DNA of 64,000 bases from Gnetum montanum (GCA_015680685.1 MNCI01004202.1:128351-192350); one strand, 5' to 3'. Positions 35,466 to 47,006 are shown, numbered from the stretch's first letter. Made by a program: numbers and translations. Notes: generated from the letters alone by a model not told the origin.

Positions 35466-35762
35466 TGTGTTAAACCCTAAAATGCTCTAGTTTCTAACTT
35501 TATAAACTTTCATTTTTATTTTCTTTATTGTGTCAACCTATCTAAGATAATCAATTTTGGCAATATAAATTCATAAGAATTAATTCTTTTTTAAAGTTTT
35601 CAATTGAATTTTAATCTAATTATTATTTTTCTTGATGATCTTTTTGACTTTAGAACCATTCAACCATGGATATGACTCATGCGTTAGTCACATATGAGGT
35701 GAAAATCTTACAAAAATTAAATTATTAAGGTAATTTAGCACCAAACTTTCGTTGGCTCATCA
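35466..35762 (+). repeat. F1 3' LTR (short form)
   Basis: tgtgttaaaccctaaaatgct...ggctcatca. It aligns with 5488-5640 and then directly with 15785-15959 of the 5' LTR, so about 600 bp present in the 5' LTR, including the TATA box, is absent. A deletion in this copy is more likely than an insertion in the other, because the extra segment carries the promoter. It is followed by agaac, the probable target duplication. Confidence 0.75.
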
Positions 35763-35767
35763 AGAAC

Positions 35768-36531
35768 AAGGAGGGGTTACTTCAACAATATACATATGGC
35801 ATCCTTTTCAACCATATAGTGTTTATGATTTAGCCATGCTCCACTTCTATGGCTTAGCACTATCCTCATGACAAGTGTATGGATGATACCCTTTTTCTTC
35901 ACCAGCTTCTTTTCTCTCTATTTTTGCATACTAACTTCTACTCCCTTGTACTATATTTCTCTTTCCTTCCTCTCATCCCCTCTTCTCATATATTTCTATT
36001 CCTTTCTATATTTAGCATTAGGTAAGGGAGAGTTGAATGTAGAGTGGCATAAAAAGCATGAAATATGCATATGAGTAAGGTAAACAAGAGGTTGTCTTTA
36101 GGGATATACCAGTATCCCACTTCTGTGACATAGCACACCACCATTGTTTTATTGGAAATGTTCCTAACATGCTTCCACTATGATGTATTGCTCTCTATTT
36201 TTTCTTTATGCTATCTTTCTTACTTTCTCCATCCCTTCCTCTTTTTATGCTCTACATTGGTGAGGCTAAATAAGTGTCTCTACTTTACTCTAGTGAGGGT
36301 GTGATTGAGAGAATTAAGTGGGTTATGGAGTGCTATATCTACATTTTATATGTGCACTTTCTAGAATCTAACCACACCCCACTTTTATGGTGTAGAACTC
36401 CACCATAGGTATATCAATGATTTCCTAGACTTTCTCCCCATTTATCCTACTTTGTTTAATCCTCTTGTAGGTACCTACTAGCTTGTATCTATTCTTGATT
36501 GATTCTTCTTTAGCTTTTTAACAATATCTAT
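35768..36531 (+). other. Tat 3' UTR, right part, with three spaced repeats
   Basis: Non-coding. A motif close to CCCACTTCTATGGCATAGCA occurs three times: 35839-35865, 36115-36142 and 36375-36409, about 270 bp apart. Repeats of this form are common before the PPT in Tat/Ogre-type elements. No gene. Confidence 0.6.
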
Positions 36532-36544
36532 GAGGAGGGAGCAA
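36532..36544 (+). other. Tat polypurine tract
   Basis: GAGGAGGGAGCAA immediately before TGTTGACCCC, a PPT next to an LTR start. Plus-strand orientation agrees with the Tat integrase upstream. Confidence 0.7.
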
Positions 36545-37830
36545 TGTTGACCCCACTTTGATTTTTTTCTACATAAGTTAGAGTCTTGGATACATTTTTA
36601 CTTTTTAGCATTAAGTTCATCTTCATCAATGTAGATTCAATGTCCTACATCATCCATAATGTAGTTTCTACATCACTATCTTCATCTTACTAGAAATGAC
36701 ATTCTGTATCATCTACATTATCATTTTAGCTCATCATCTACATCTTTCAATTTTGATGTCCGATATTAGATCTAGCATTAATTCCATTTCCAAATTTTGA
36801 TGTCCAACATTAATTTCACTTTTAACATCCAACATCAAATTCCACTTTTACAAAATCTCAACTCTTCAACGTCTGACATCAATCCTACATTTAACATTCA
36901 ATATCAATCTTCACAACTACACATTAATTCTCCAATCCAAAACCTTTTAGATACTTCCAAAATATTTTTTGGGTACCAATGTATCATTTCTACATGATCT
37001 ATGAGGCATTTTCAGCATATAAATAGGAGGATACCCCTAAAAAAAATGGATTGGCATGTTGGTTAGTTAGCACCTCTAACCATATGTTTGACTTTTTGAA
37101 AATTGGAATTTGTTAATATTTTCTTAGCATTTTTTTAACCATCTCTACTATTTAGTGTAATTAGCATTCTTTGCAATTGGTGATTTGGAAAATCATTCCA
37201 AAGAATTTTCTCTCTACAGAATAACTACTCTTTCTCTCTCCCTCTATAGATATCAGATCTGCTAATTTCTCCCCCATTTTCCCTACTAACTTATTGTATC
37301 TTCTTCATGTTATCCTCTTGACACATAGATAATTGCTCGAGATCATGTCCATAGATTGATCTAATCCATCCCTTTGCTTTGCTATCCATTGAATATGCAA
37401 TTTTCCCCATTAGATCTACATCAAGTACATGTATTGGAAAATGAATGGGGGTAACACAACTTCTCATCAAATGTCTTTGATACTTGGTATACCTCTTGGA
37501 ATATTTTTAGTAGGTTCATGTTCACTTATTTTCTTTGTAATATGAATCTGCCCTTTTCATTTTTCTATTTCTAGATTTTATCCAATTCCATTTCAGGTCT
37601 ATTTCTAGTATTTACCTTTTAGATTTAGCTTTTTCTAAATCTATCTTACTTTAAATAGTTTTCTACTACTAGCCACACATACCCTCATTTATCTTTTTCA
37701 TCCTATATAACACTTTGTGTCATTTCGCTGTATGTTACATGCATTTTCTTTTGCTCATTTTCTTATTAGCTATTTCATGCATGTGCTCTCTCCTCTACTT
37801 TTATTTCACTACTGTTTGATAAAAATGTTT
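36545..37830 (+). repeat. Tat 3' LTR, 3' border not determined
   Basis: Starts TGTTGACCCCACTTTG after the PPT. The U3 part (36600-36950) is a degenerate array of 'atcatctacat' and 'ttgatgtccaacatta'-like units. A TATA box, TATAAATA followed by GGAGGATACC, lies at 37018-37025. No partner LTR was found, so the end is an estimate from the change in sequence character. Confidence 0.55.
37018..37025 (+). promoter_or_regulatory. TATA box of the Tat LTR
   Basis: TATAAATAGGAGGATACC in the middle of the LTR, the form typical of Tat-type LTR promoters. Start of transcription expected about 30 bp downstream. Confidence 0.6.
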
Positions 37831-39849
37831 GGGTCAAATTGTCAAATTTTTTCCATGATTTTCAAGTCACCTTTCAATTTGAGAGATATTAATTAAAAAA
37901 TTAATTTTCATGGACCACTTGATGACATGAGATTTCTTGGCTTAATTTTGTATTAGGTTGTGTCAAATCTTAGTATTATGATGATTCCTACAGCAATAGG
38001 TGGCATTTGTTCCTACCTTCTAATATTGGAGTAGTTGCATCATCCACCTAGCAAGGTCTATTTTTGCATTTGTACACCCTACATCCATTACCTATACCTA
38101 TGTAACTATTGACGCCTAAGCTTATAGACTCAATGATACCTGGACCTCACCAATACCATAGTTCCTACCTACACTTGATCAATATTAACCTCACATCTTT
38201 GATACCTATAATAATAAATGTAAATACCATAACATCCTATACTAATTAGAGTAACCTACTTCAATACCATTATGTAATACCTCCCAAATTCAATCCAAGC
38301 CAAGCTTAGGTAAAAACTAAAATCTAGTAAAACATTAGAATAAATGTGCATTAAACAATAAGTAGATAGAATAACATAGCATAAAGCTATAAACTATTCC
38401 ACCTAAATCTCATCTATAAACTAGCTAAAAGTATGTAATACACACGCGCGTGCACACACACACACACAACTATCACAATTATATATATAAACCCAATAAC
38501 TAGATTATACAACATCATGCTAGCCATCAATCATAAACATCAAGTAATGTATTGGTCTATAAGTCCCACACTATCAATACATATACCATATACACTATAC
38601 AAAATCACTACAACTCATGGGCTATCTACACCAATACCATCAATAAAAAAGTCCATTTCTCAAAAAGATATACACAAATAGAGATAAAAGCATGGGTCCA
38701 AGCCCTTTTTCATCTTCCTCAGGCCTACTAGTCTCTTGTGCTTCCAAGTCCATCACATACAAACTAAGGAGATTAGTACAAGACTAAGTGAAAATCTTCA
38801 CATATCTCTTAAAAATGGGAAGCTTGATGTTGTACTAGAGAAGAGGTGTGAGGCATGATGAACAACCTACAACAAAGTTAATACATCTCATGTAATCTAT
38901 CATGCACATCACACACACGTGGCCACATCAACATCTAATAACATTCATTATAGGCATTAATTTTAGGTATCAAACCTTTATTAAAACACAAGCATGCATA
39001 ACTATCAAAATGTATTTCTAGCTTATCAAGCCAACCCTCATCATAGTATACTTCATGCATAACATAACTAGGGCTAATCCATAAATAACTAATACCAACA
39101 CACACACAAATCCATAACATAGGTAACCAATTTCCAAAAGATTACTATCCCATAATGCATAATCCCATAGGCCTTATAGCAACCAACACATTCATACTCA
39201 ACATAATCATGATATTGTTAACATGTGTTCCCAAATCTCTATTAATGCCTGCAAGTCTTTTATTAGTTTTCTAGTTACTTAATCCACTACCAGTGCTAGT
39301 GCCTGCTGCCTATTGTACAACTCCATGTCACTAACCTTTTGAATGGTAGATCCATGCATGTACTAATGTCCCAAGATCTTGTACCAACCATATGCTCAAC
39401 CATGCTCTCCCACTTTCAAAATGAAGTTTGAGATAGAAGTCTCACTAATGCATCATAACGAGGATCATCCCAACTTCTTCATGTTGCCTCATCATTAAAT
39501 AGTCCATATCTGTGTGTACTCCACTTGCCCTATGATCATAAGCAACCTATGCTACATGCACCATGATTCATAACATCATCTTAAAAAAACATATAAAGTC
39601 AATGATCATAAGCAACATGTGCTACATAGGTTCTCCAATACATAGCTTGTATCATACTACATTCTTTACAACAATATAACCAAGTATATGAGTCATACAC
39701 ATAGCTTCATATCACAAAGATAACTATCTCTCATGTCATTGAAACACCATCAAAAAATGCATCTTGTAACCTTCTTTTCATTTTGGCCTTCACCACATGA
39801 AACTTGAGGCTAAAGTTCATTGTAAATGTGAAGATTTCAATCCATGAGG
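37831..39849. other. Unclassified AT-rich repeat DNA, no gene
   Basis: No open frame with a family match on either strand. It contains a (CA)n microsatellite with CG interruptions (38441-38469), a short TA run (38480-38489) and a 69 bp tandem duplication (39534-39631, both copies with 'gatcataagcaac' and 'gctacat'). Probably further decayed LTR or UTR sequence. Confidence 0.5.
38441..38469. repeat. CA microsatellite
   Basis: cacacgcgcgtg followed by (CA)8; a simple repeat with a small CG-rich core. Confidence 0.9.
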
Positions 39850-40113
39850 CGCAATTTCACGTACTTATACTTTTGGGGTAAAAAATGCCTCATAAGTGGT
39901 CAAATCCTCATCCTTCAAGTGAAAAACAACTCACCTAATGCTTATATTTGGACTTGGGGGGATAAAAATTCCTTTTGGAATGCCAAAATTGGCATTTTGA
40001 TGGGTTTTATGGGGGTATAACATTTTCCACGCTGGAGATACTCATTGAAATGTATAGCTCACCTACTGAGGTTATAACTCACCTACCCCCAACATTGTGG
40101 GGTAAGACATCAA
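39850..40113 (+). repeat. Direct repeat, copy A (about 260 bp)
   Basis: Aligns with 41636-41904: shared 'aatgcctcataagtggtcaaa', 'atatttggacttgg', 'gggtataacattttcca.gctggagata' and 'atcaactatgctcca'. Each copy has an 8 bp inverted repeat around AATGCCAA (aatgccaaaattggcatt in A). The copies have no TG...CA ends in common, so LTR status is not supported. Confidence 0.75.
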
Positions 40114-41635
40114 CTATGCTCCATGTTTGACTAGGTTTGACCTTATACTACCCTTGGTGACTTCCATTGACCATGTTTGACCTTATACTACCCTTAGTGA
40201 CCTTCATTTACATGTTTTGACTTGTTTAGGCATCAATTTAATTTGTTTTGATCCACTTTTACTTTATTAAAGTATTTTACATTATTTAAAAAAATTTTTG
40301 CATAGGTGCCACTTGATGTGCTTATGTTGTCATGCAAGATGAAGCTAGAAGGATGAGGAAGCAAACTCAACTAGCCTTAAAGCCTTAGTAAACCCCTCTT
40401 GTAATGTTGTTAGGCAAAATTGACTTCATGTACCCAATCCTTAAGCCTAAAATTATTCTACTATACAAACATTACACCTTGAAGTAGCCCAATGACCATT
40501 AACCTCAAAGCCAGAAACATCATAGAGGTTTTCCTAGTCAAAATTCCCATCTAAACCATAATGGTGAGGAGAAAACACATGTAACCAAGTTCCTCACTAG
40601 AACTTAAGCATGCTCATGACCACATTAAACCCTTGTTATGTAACATTAAATTCATCATATAGCCCTAATTATATCTAATTCTTACATGCTTGCTTGTAGT
40701 ATTATTTACCATTATTGACAATTTGTAACGAATGACCAATGTTGACAACTTTGATTATCTACAACAAGCAAGCCTGCATTCTCTGTCTCTTGGTTTGCCA
40801 TAATGAATGAGCTGCAAAAACTTTGTGAATTTGATGCACATCACATAGATTTTCCTATGTTGTGACAATGGTGACCTTTTATGACATGGTTTTTTGGTTG
40901 TCTCATGTAGCCCTATGTATTACTTTGTAACAACATGCTTTCTTTGTCTAATTTTCTTATTCTCTTGAACTTGTGCTTGTAGGGTGAAGCCTATAGCCAT
41001 AGTGAAGGTGTAACTCATCATGACAGAAAGTCATCATGTAACATCAAAGTATAAGATTTGGTGACTTTGCCTTGCTATGTCAAGAGTACTTGTTTCACAC
41101 CACTCATTCAACCCAACCCCATGACCTAATTATAACCTTCCTTACCCTTGAGTAACAATGATGACCTATGTTTGCAACACATGCATTATGGTCATGTGGA
41201 ATCCCTTGGTTATGCTCAAATTGTAAGTTCATTGAGTGTAACACATCTCATTCAATGGGGAAACCATTAAGGCTAGTTGATGTAACACATTTTATTCAAT
41301 GGGAAACCAAATCAAAACTAGCCTTGGTAAAGAAACTCAATGAAGGTTTCATCCCACCAAAAAAAAAATGGGGAAGTAAACTGCCAAGAAACTGCCAAGG
41401 TTTCATCCCACCAAAAAAACAATGGGGAAGTAAACTGCCATGGCCATAATGTCAACTATGAAATGCATTGTTAGCCTTCATGACCACTTCTGTATGACCT
41501 CATTACAATTTCCTTAGCATAGCCTTATCCCATCATTACAAGAACTCTTTGGCATGGTTCAACAAAATTGAATTGAGAATGAAGAGGGAATGTTGGCAAT
41601 AGATCTACAGTGGTGTTTTATATTCTTTGTTATTG
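40114..41635. other. Segment between the direct repeats; small tandem duplications
   Basis: 1.5 kb without a recognisable gene. Three local duplications are visible: 40132-40213 (about 41 bp unit, 'gtttgaccttatactaccctt'), 41238-41335 (about 43 bp unit, 'tgtaacacat.t.attcaatggg') and 41345-41452 (54 bp unit, 'ggtttcatcccaccaaaaaaa'). The open frame at 41168-41449 owes its length to the last of these (GFIPPKKKWGSKLP twice) and is probably fortuitous. Confidence 0.6.
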
Positions 41636-41904
41636 CAATCTCACATACTTTATACTTTTGAGGCTGAAAATGCCTCATAAGTGGTCAAAGCCCCATCCCC
41701 CTAATGGGAAAAGTCATATAATCCCTATATTTGGACTTGGTGAGGGCTTAAAAATGCCTTTTTGGGATGCCAAAATTAGCATTTTGATGAGTTTTATGGG
41801 GGGTATAACATTTTCCATGCTGGAGATATCCATTGGGGGGTATAGCTCATCTACCAGCTATATAACTCACCTACCCTGAACGTTGGGAGTAAGAAATCAA
41901 CTAT
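41636..41904 (+). repeat. Direct repeat, copy B
   Basis: Partner of 39850-40113, 1.79 kb downstream in the same orientation. It runs directly into the 20 bp minisatellite at its end (ctatgctccagcatggatgcc). Confidence 0.75.
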
Positions 41905-42108
41905 GCTCCAGCATGGATGCCATCCCCCCAATGTGGATGCCATCTTCCTAGCATGGGATCCATCACCCCAGTGTGGATGCCATTTCCACCCCCCTTCTCA
42001 ACATCGATGTCATCACCTTCCCCCAACATGGATGCCATCCCCGCAACATGGAGGTCATTCCCCCAACATCAAGGCCATTCCCCTAGTGTGGATGTTGTAC
42101 CCCCATTA
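41905..42108. repeat. GC-rich 20 bp minisatellite, about 9 units
   Basis: Unit close to CATGGATGCCATCCCCCCAA, repeated from 41905 to about 42108, with two longer units in the middle. C-rich on the plus strand and G-rich on the minus strand. It is far less AT-rich than its surroundings. Frames through it (41903-42127) are repeat translations, not genes. Confidence 0.85.
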
Positions 42109-44600
42109 CTATTTTTTTAGTAAATGAAATGGTTTTGATTCCATAGGGATATAATACTTACCACACATAGTAACCCCTTGGATTTGAACACCCACCACAC
42201 CTACAGGTAGCCAAAATTTGTAGTAATCAAGTCAAAATTTGTAGCATCAATTGAGTAAAATTTTTAGCCAAATTTGTATCCTAAAACCTATAGAAACCAA
42301 GCCCCAACATCATGTAAGGGTTCCAAGAATTTTTGTGGTTTCACACTTTTCATTTTCAACCTTTTTTTTTTGGCATTCAAGAGCTCTTGTAATTTTACAT
42401 AAATGTAGCTTCTTGAATCCCTAACGTGAAATCCACATAGCCATTATTACACCCCCTTCATCACCAATGTTGTAATTCTAGTGCAAAGACCAGCAAAGAT
42501 TCGAAAGCATTAGGAGTTGCAGAACCTCCAAATCATGAAGTTGGTTGTAGTAGTTTCAATGAACTCTAAACCCCCACCAAAGTGAACCCCTTGCTATTCC
42601 AGACACATATTGTACACATTTCTTGAACCATTCTTTATTTCACTTAAAATAAAGTTTACGGTATTGTTTGTGTGTAAGATAGATTTACTTGTTCCATTTC
42701 GGTGCATTTATTTTCTTATATCTTTATTACATATTTATTTTTCTACCCCCGTTTAGTCGTCCAAGTCCTTGGGTGATCTATCGAACCATCTAGGGCACCT
42801 CGGATCTATTAGCAGATTCACACCATATGATGGAGAAGACTATAACAGTTATCTTATTTTCTTAAAGTTATTCTAGCACATTATAATAATTTTATTAAGT
42901 TGGATACATAGGTTCTTTAAATTCAAGGATGGTGAAATCATGAGACTAGTTAATCATTGCATAAGTGGAATGAGTATATTCTAGATATGGTTGATGAAAA
43001 GAGTACAATATATACTTAGATGGACTACCAGTTCTTCTCAATTTGGTTTACACTTTATAAATCAATGTATATACAACCATGAGTATAATGAATATTTCTC
43101 TTGGTGACTATCACAACACAAAAACATTTGGATGAAAAATTGGGTTATTATACTAAGAAACAAAAAGTAGAGTTTAAAAGATTGAATTACGTAGCAATGT
43201 AAAAAGAAAGTCAAGAAGGATAACCTAAGAAAGAGGAACTTATACATAGGTTATATGGATACTTGCAAAAAAAATCTCCAAGGAAATGGTATGCAAATAA
43301 AATGTTGAAAAACACAGAGTTTTATTCCCAAAACAATTCCAATAATAGTTGTATTATACATAATATATTGATGTGAATAGCTATAATGATGCTATGAGAT
43401 GCATCCATGAAATCTAACTAGAAGTTATCCAATATAAAACAAAACTATCCAGAAAAATGCATAAATTTTTAAAATAAAATCAAAGATATAATACTAGATT
43501 TTCACAGTTATCAATTTCATCCAAAGGGAGAACCAAAAATTCATAGTATTATTGCATAAATTATGCCTTAAACAAGAATTTAGCCCCCAACACCACATCT
43601 ATTGACAACACATATTGTTAATGTACTCATTGATTCATCAAAATTGATTTTAAAATTTTGGAGTTACTGTTGGATGCCCACATTTTCCACCTACCATTCC
43701 TATTCAAACCAAGTTCATATGGGCAGGCCCTAAGCAACCAAGCATTGTGAAAGATGTCTTTGCTTGTATAGAGTTGAAACCCAAATCTCTGTTGTGTCAA
43801 GCATCTACAACAAATACAAAAATCTTAGAAGTGATTTACTATACTTTGGAATTAGAATGAGTAAATTCCTAACCTTAAAATAAATATAAAATAAAAACAC
43901 CATGGACATTCTTGCACTTTATTCATGCTTCCAAATTCCTCATCAAAATGTATCACATGAGGAAGAGGAAAATGACAAATAATAACAAGGTATCAAAACA
44001 CCGATATCACCAATGACCTCGTTACAACTTCATAGCCGCAATAGGAATAGTTCTTTGGCCTGGAGGAGTTTCTTTTTTCTTGTTATTTTCACAAAGATTT
44101 GGCAAGCATATGTGAACTGTAGGGTTTGTTATTGAACCAAAATAAAATTCAAGGTGCAGCAAAGAAACCAATTGTAAAAACAACAGGAGTAGATCAATGA
44201 TGCCATTGGAAAGAGCTCATCCATTAACTGGAAAGAAAGCAACAGTAATGCAACTCCTTCTCCATCATTGCCTATACAAATTCAAATGGGAAATTTGCAA
44301 TGATCACCAAAAGGCATGGTTGAGAGACTCCAACAACTCAAGATCTGAGAGTGTGTGTGGTAAAAGGAGCAGCAAATGTGTACAGGTAGCAACTAATGAT
44401 GGCACTACAGCACAAGACCAAGACTGCGCAATTTCTAGCATGGAAGCCATAGGGATAGTGTGGACCTTTAAAGGCTTACACATCAATGTGAATGTATTGA
44501 TGCACAAATCCCTAAGGCCACATAGTCTTATTCTTATTATAAATAAATATTATCATCATTACCATATACATGGTCATTTTTAAATGAAAAAAGGAGGTTT
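42109..44600. other. Unclassified, probable decayed retroelement parts
   Basis: No gene identified. 42640-42840 looks like the end of an LTR (long T/A-rich part, then 'gtcgtccaagtccttgggtgatctatcg' with retained CpG). 42840-43660 contains frame pieces such as KLGYYTKKQKVEFKRLNYVA (about 43140-43200), possibly gag or pol debris, but no family could be named. The 128-codon frame at 44197-44583 has no recognisable motif and may be chance. Confidence 0.4.
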
Positions 44601-44629
44601 TGCGGTTTCAATGAAGAATTTATAAACAT

Positions 44630-45830
44630 TTGACAATTAAAACTTTATTTTCTATGGGAATTTAAAATTTTTTAACAAAAAATACAACTTCTTATGGAAT
44701 TTAGAACTATATTCCTTGCATATTTGCAAGGTTATAATTACTCGTAGGACACTTGCCAACTATGGCATGTATTTCTCAAATTTTGTAGCTTCCTATGGTT
44801 ATCTCCATGATATTTGTTATCAAGAAAATACTTAGCAATCATAGATCAAATTTCTAATAACTTCATATGGAATTTATAACCTCTATGATGGTTATAAATT
44901 AATCCCCTAGATATTTGTAAAACCCTCACCTTCTAATGATGATTGTAACTACCTTGAAGTCACTATAAAAAGGCTTCAAGGGTAGAATAGGGAAAAAATG
45001 GCAAGAAGCATACTTAGAAGAAATATTAAAGATTATAAAAGAATGGCTAGCTAAAGATATTAATTTAGCTTCTTTATTTTAATCCTGTAAGCTCATTTCT
45101 TCCCATTTTGTTTTAGTTACTTAACTAATGGTTTAGATAGTATCGTGCTTAGCATTTAATTTTGGAATTTTGTCTAGGTTTCATTATAGCTCTATATTTG
45201 TGCAATATTAGAATTCTATTAAGGTTTACCATAAAAGAGTTTGTGTTTAGAAAATCCTCTAGAGCAATTTGATAGTAATGTCTTAACAAAATTGCCTATT
45301 TTGAGCATAAAGAATCTAGGAAAATCTTTGGTATTTTGAGAAAACTAAAATAGCTTCATTCTTTTAAAGTGTATTGCCCTAGTATTTTAATCTTCAAATT
45401 GTCAAATTTTTTGAAGGCTCTATTGAATGCAATTCTTGAAAACTCTTAACTAGTCAAAATAGAAGCTCATACTTTGTCATTTACATAGCAATTTTGGTAG
45501 TCTAATAAGATTGTCTTTTATGAGATTTCTTGTTGAGCTTAGAGGGTTTGGATCATTCGTAGTTAGATTGAATTGGAATAGTTTTATTATGAAGTGTTTC
45601 CTCATGTTAATTTATCTTGCTTAAATGTTTGAGATTCACACAAATTTGCTTTCTTTTCTTTCTCTTTTTAAGTCCATTAAATTTTTCTCTATTTCTAGCT
45701 TTCTTGTGGAACTTTCTCTCTAGGGGAGATTAGGAGTATATTGGCAAAATTGTGATTAAACAATTTTGCAGTATTTTATTTGTTACAAGTAACATACTAT
45801 AGGGAATATATAGATTAAGCGACTTGAAAA
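44630..45830 (+). repeat. Probable 5' LTR of F2
   Basis: A TATA box (CTATAAAAAGG, 44963-44973) is followed by an A-rich start region and long T-rich U5-like sequence. Borders are not proven: TGACAATTAAAAC near 44630 is a candidate start. A perfect 10 bp inverted repeat (gcaaaattgt, 45744-45753 and 45760-45769) lies near the presumed end, close to 'tattggcaaaattg', which might be a decayed PBS. Confidence 0.4.
44963..44973 (+). promoter_or_regulatory. Probable TATA box of F2
   Basis: CTATAAAAAGG preceded by GAAGTCA and followed by CTTCAAGGGTAGAA, a good match to plant LTR promoter cores. Confidence 0.5.
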
Positions 45831-45989
45831 AATGGGAACCTTCAACAACTCACAATATTTGACAAAGTTAGCTAAATTTTTTTAATGAAATCCAATTACA
45901 GTTTCATACACAACCCAACCATTTCAACATTTGCAAAAACAAACACATACTCACATAACCACTGAGTCTATTTTGAGCTATCTAGGCCT

Positions 45990-46976
45990 TAGCGTTGCCC
46001 ATTTTGGCAATCAATTGGATCAACAAAAACTGTACTATGGGCTAATGCAAGCTAAGTAAGGAGTTAAAGAGTCAATTAAAGATTTCAATATTAAGTTTCA
46101 ACGAATTTGTAGGCTCTTTCAAAAACAATATAAAACATCAGATGAACTGCTTAGAGATACTTATCTTAAGGTTGTCAATCCCAATATTTCAATATGGTTG
46201 AGAAGAACTCCAAACTTGATAACACTAAATGAATACTTTAGTGAAGCTATACATTTAGAAAAATAGTTAAAGTTAAATCATGAAGAGATTCTTAAAACTC
46301 AAAAAAGAGAAGAGAAAATGATTATTCCTATGCAAGATTTTGCTCATCTTAAAGCATTATTGGGGTCATCTCGTATTAATATAGAGAAAGAGTTTACAAG
46401 CAAAGAATTTGAAAAAGGACAATTAATGAGATATCTAACAAAGTAGTAAAACTAGGAAAAGCTTTGGAAAAATTTAAAATCAAGAAAAAAAAAAAGAAAT
46501 GTTGAAAACATAAACATCAAGATAGTAATTTAGTAGGAGATGGGGATGATAATGATCTTACTATATCCAAATTCCTTGATATTGAATATGATAATGAGCT
46601 ATCTAGTGTTTGTTATGCAAGCAAATCTTCTAACAATGTATCTAGTAATACCTCTTTCCTATCAAGTTCTAAAGAGGATATGTCATCAGATGAAGAGTGT
46701 AATAATAATGAAGAAAATGGGTATAATCTTCAATCAAAAGAAAGATTAACTACTTCCAAGCCTCCAAACGTCATTTCTAATCCATCTACTAAGAGAAAGT
46801 TTTTTGAACTAAGTAGAAGAGAGAAAAATAAAAGTAAAGAAGATCAAGTAGAGCAAAGTACTCAAAATAAAACTTTTAATAAATGGATGAAGAAACGAAA
46901 CTTTTATGGAGATGGAGAATATTATTTCATTAGAGATATTAAACATGTCAAGGCCAATATTAGTATATATTAATTA
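45990..46976 (+). pseudogene. F2 gag, decayed
   Basis: Pieces in shifting frames: IKDFNIKFQRICRLFQKQYK and DTYLKVVNPNISIWLRRTPN (46078-46215) look like a Retrotrans_gag core. MIIPMQDFAHLKALLGSS and a basic KKCWKHKHQ (possible remnant of a zinc knuckle, about 46495) follow, then the acidic and basic tail MSSDEECNNNEENGYN...RKFFELSRREKNKSKED (46680-46973). No complete frame survives. Confidence 0.65.
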
Positions 46977-47006
46977 TTACAAATAGGAGATCAACAGAGA
47001 AAGGCT

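Larger units (their letters stand above)
5488..35762 (+). mobile_element. F1: Athila-lineage Ty3/gypsy element with nested E1 and E2
   Basis: Order on the plus strand: 5' LTR (5488-6191 plus 15744-15959), tRNA-Asp PBS (15963), gag, protease, RT, RNase H, integrase, long spacer, post-pol ORF2, 3' LTR (35466-35762). The two LTRs align from 'ttaaaccc.aaaatgct' to 'gctcatca'. E1 splits the 5' LTR and E2 sits 8 bp before the 3' LTR. Without the nested elements F1 is about 11.5 kb. Athila assignment follows from the Gag C-terminal TTRSGKT motif, the LLDLGAS protease, the Asp PBS and the post-pol ORF. All genes carry stops or frameshifts. Confidence 0.8.
3440..37830 (+). mobile_element. Outer Tat-lineage Ty3/gypsy element, interrupted by F1
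   Basis: The left part (3445-5482) holds the archaeal-type RNase H and integrase of a Tat-lineage pol. The right part (35768-37830) holds Tat-like 3' UTR repeats, a polypurine tract and the start of a 3' LTR. Both are plus strand and lie on either side of F1, whose ends carry a plausible 5 bp duplication (gggac at 5483-5487, agaac at 35763-35767; two transitions). The simplest reading is one Tat element with F1 inserted in its 3' UTR. The 5' LTR, gag and RT were not found in the window, so the 5' part is deleted or unrecognisable. Confidence 0.65.

Noticed and set aside
41168-41449. 93-codon frame with an internal repeat
   Set aside because: Its length comes from a 54 bp tandem duplication in non-coding DNA; no start context or family match.
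39850-41904. Direct repeats as LTRs of a small (TRIM-like) element
   Set aside because: No common TG...CA ends, no PBS after the first copy, no PPT before the second and no target duplication were found.
41903-42127. His/Pro-rich frames across the 20 bp minisatellite
   Set aside because: They are translations of the repeat in different frames, not a gene.
44197-44583. 128-codon open frame on the plus strand
   Set aside because: No domain or motif, no clear relation to neighbours, and an overlapping 67-codon frame on the other strand. In a window of decayed repeats this length can arise by chance.
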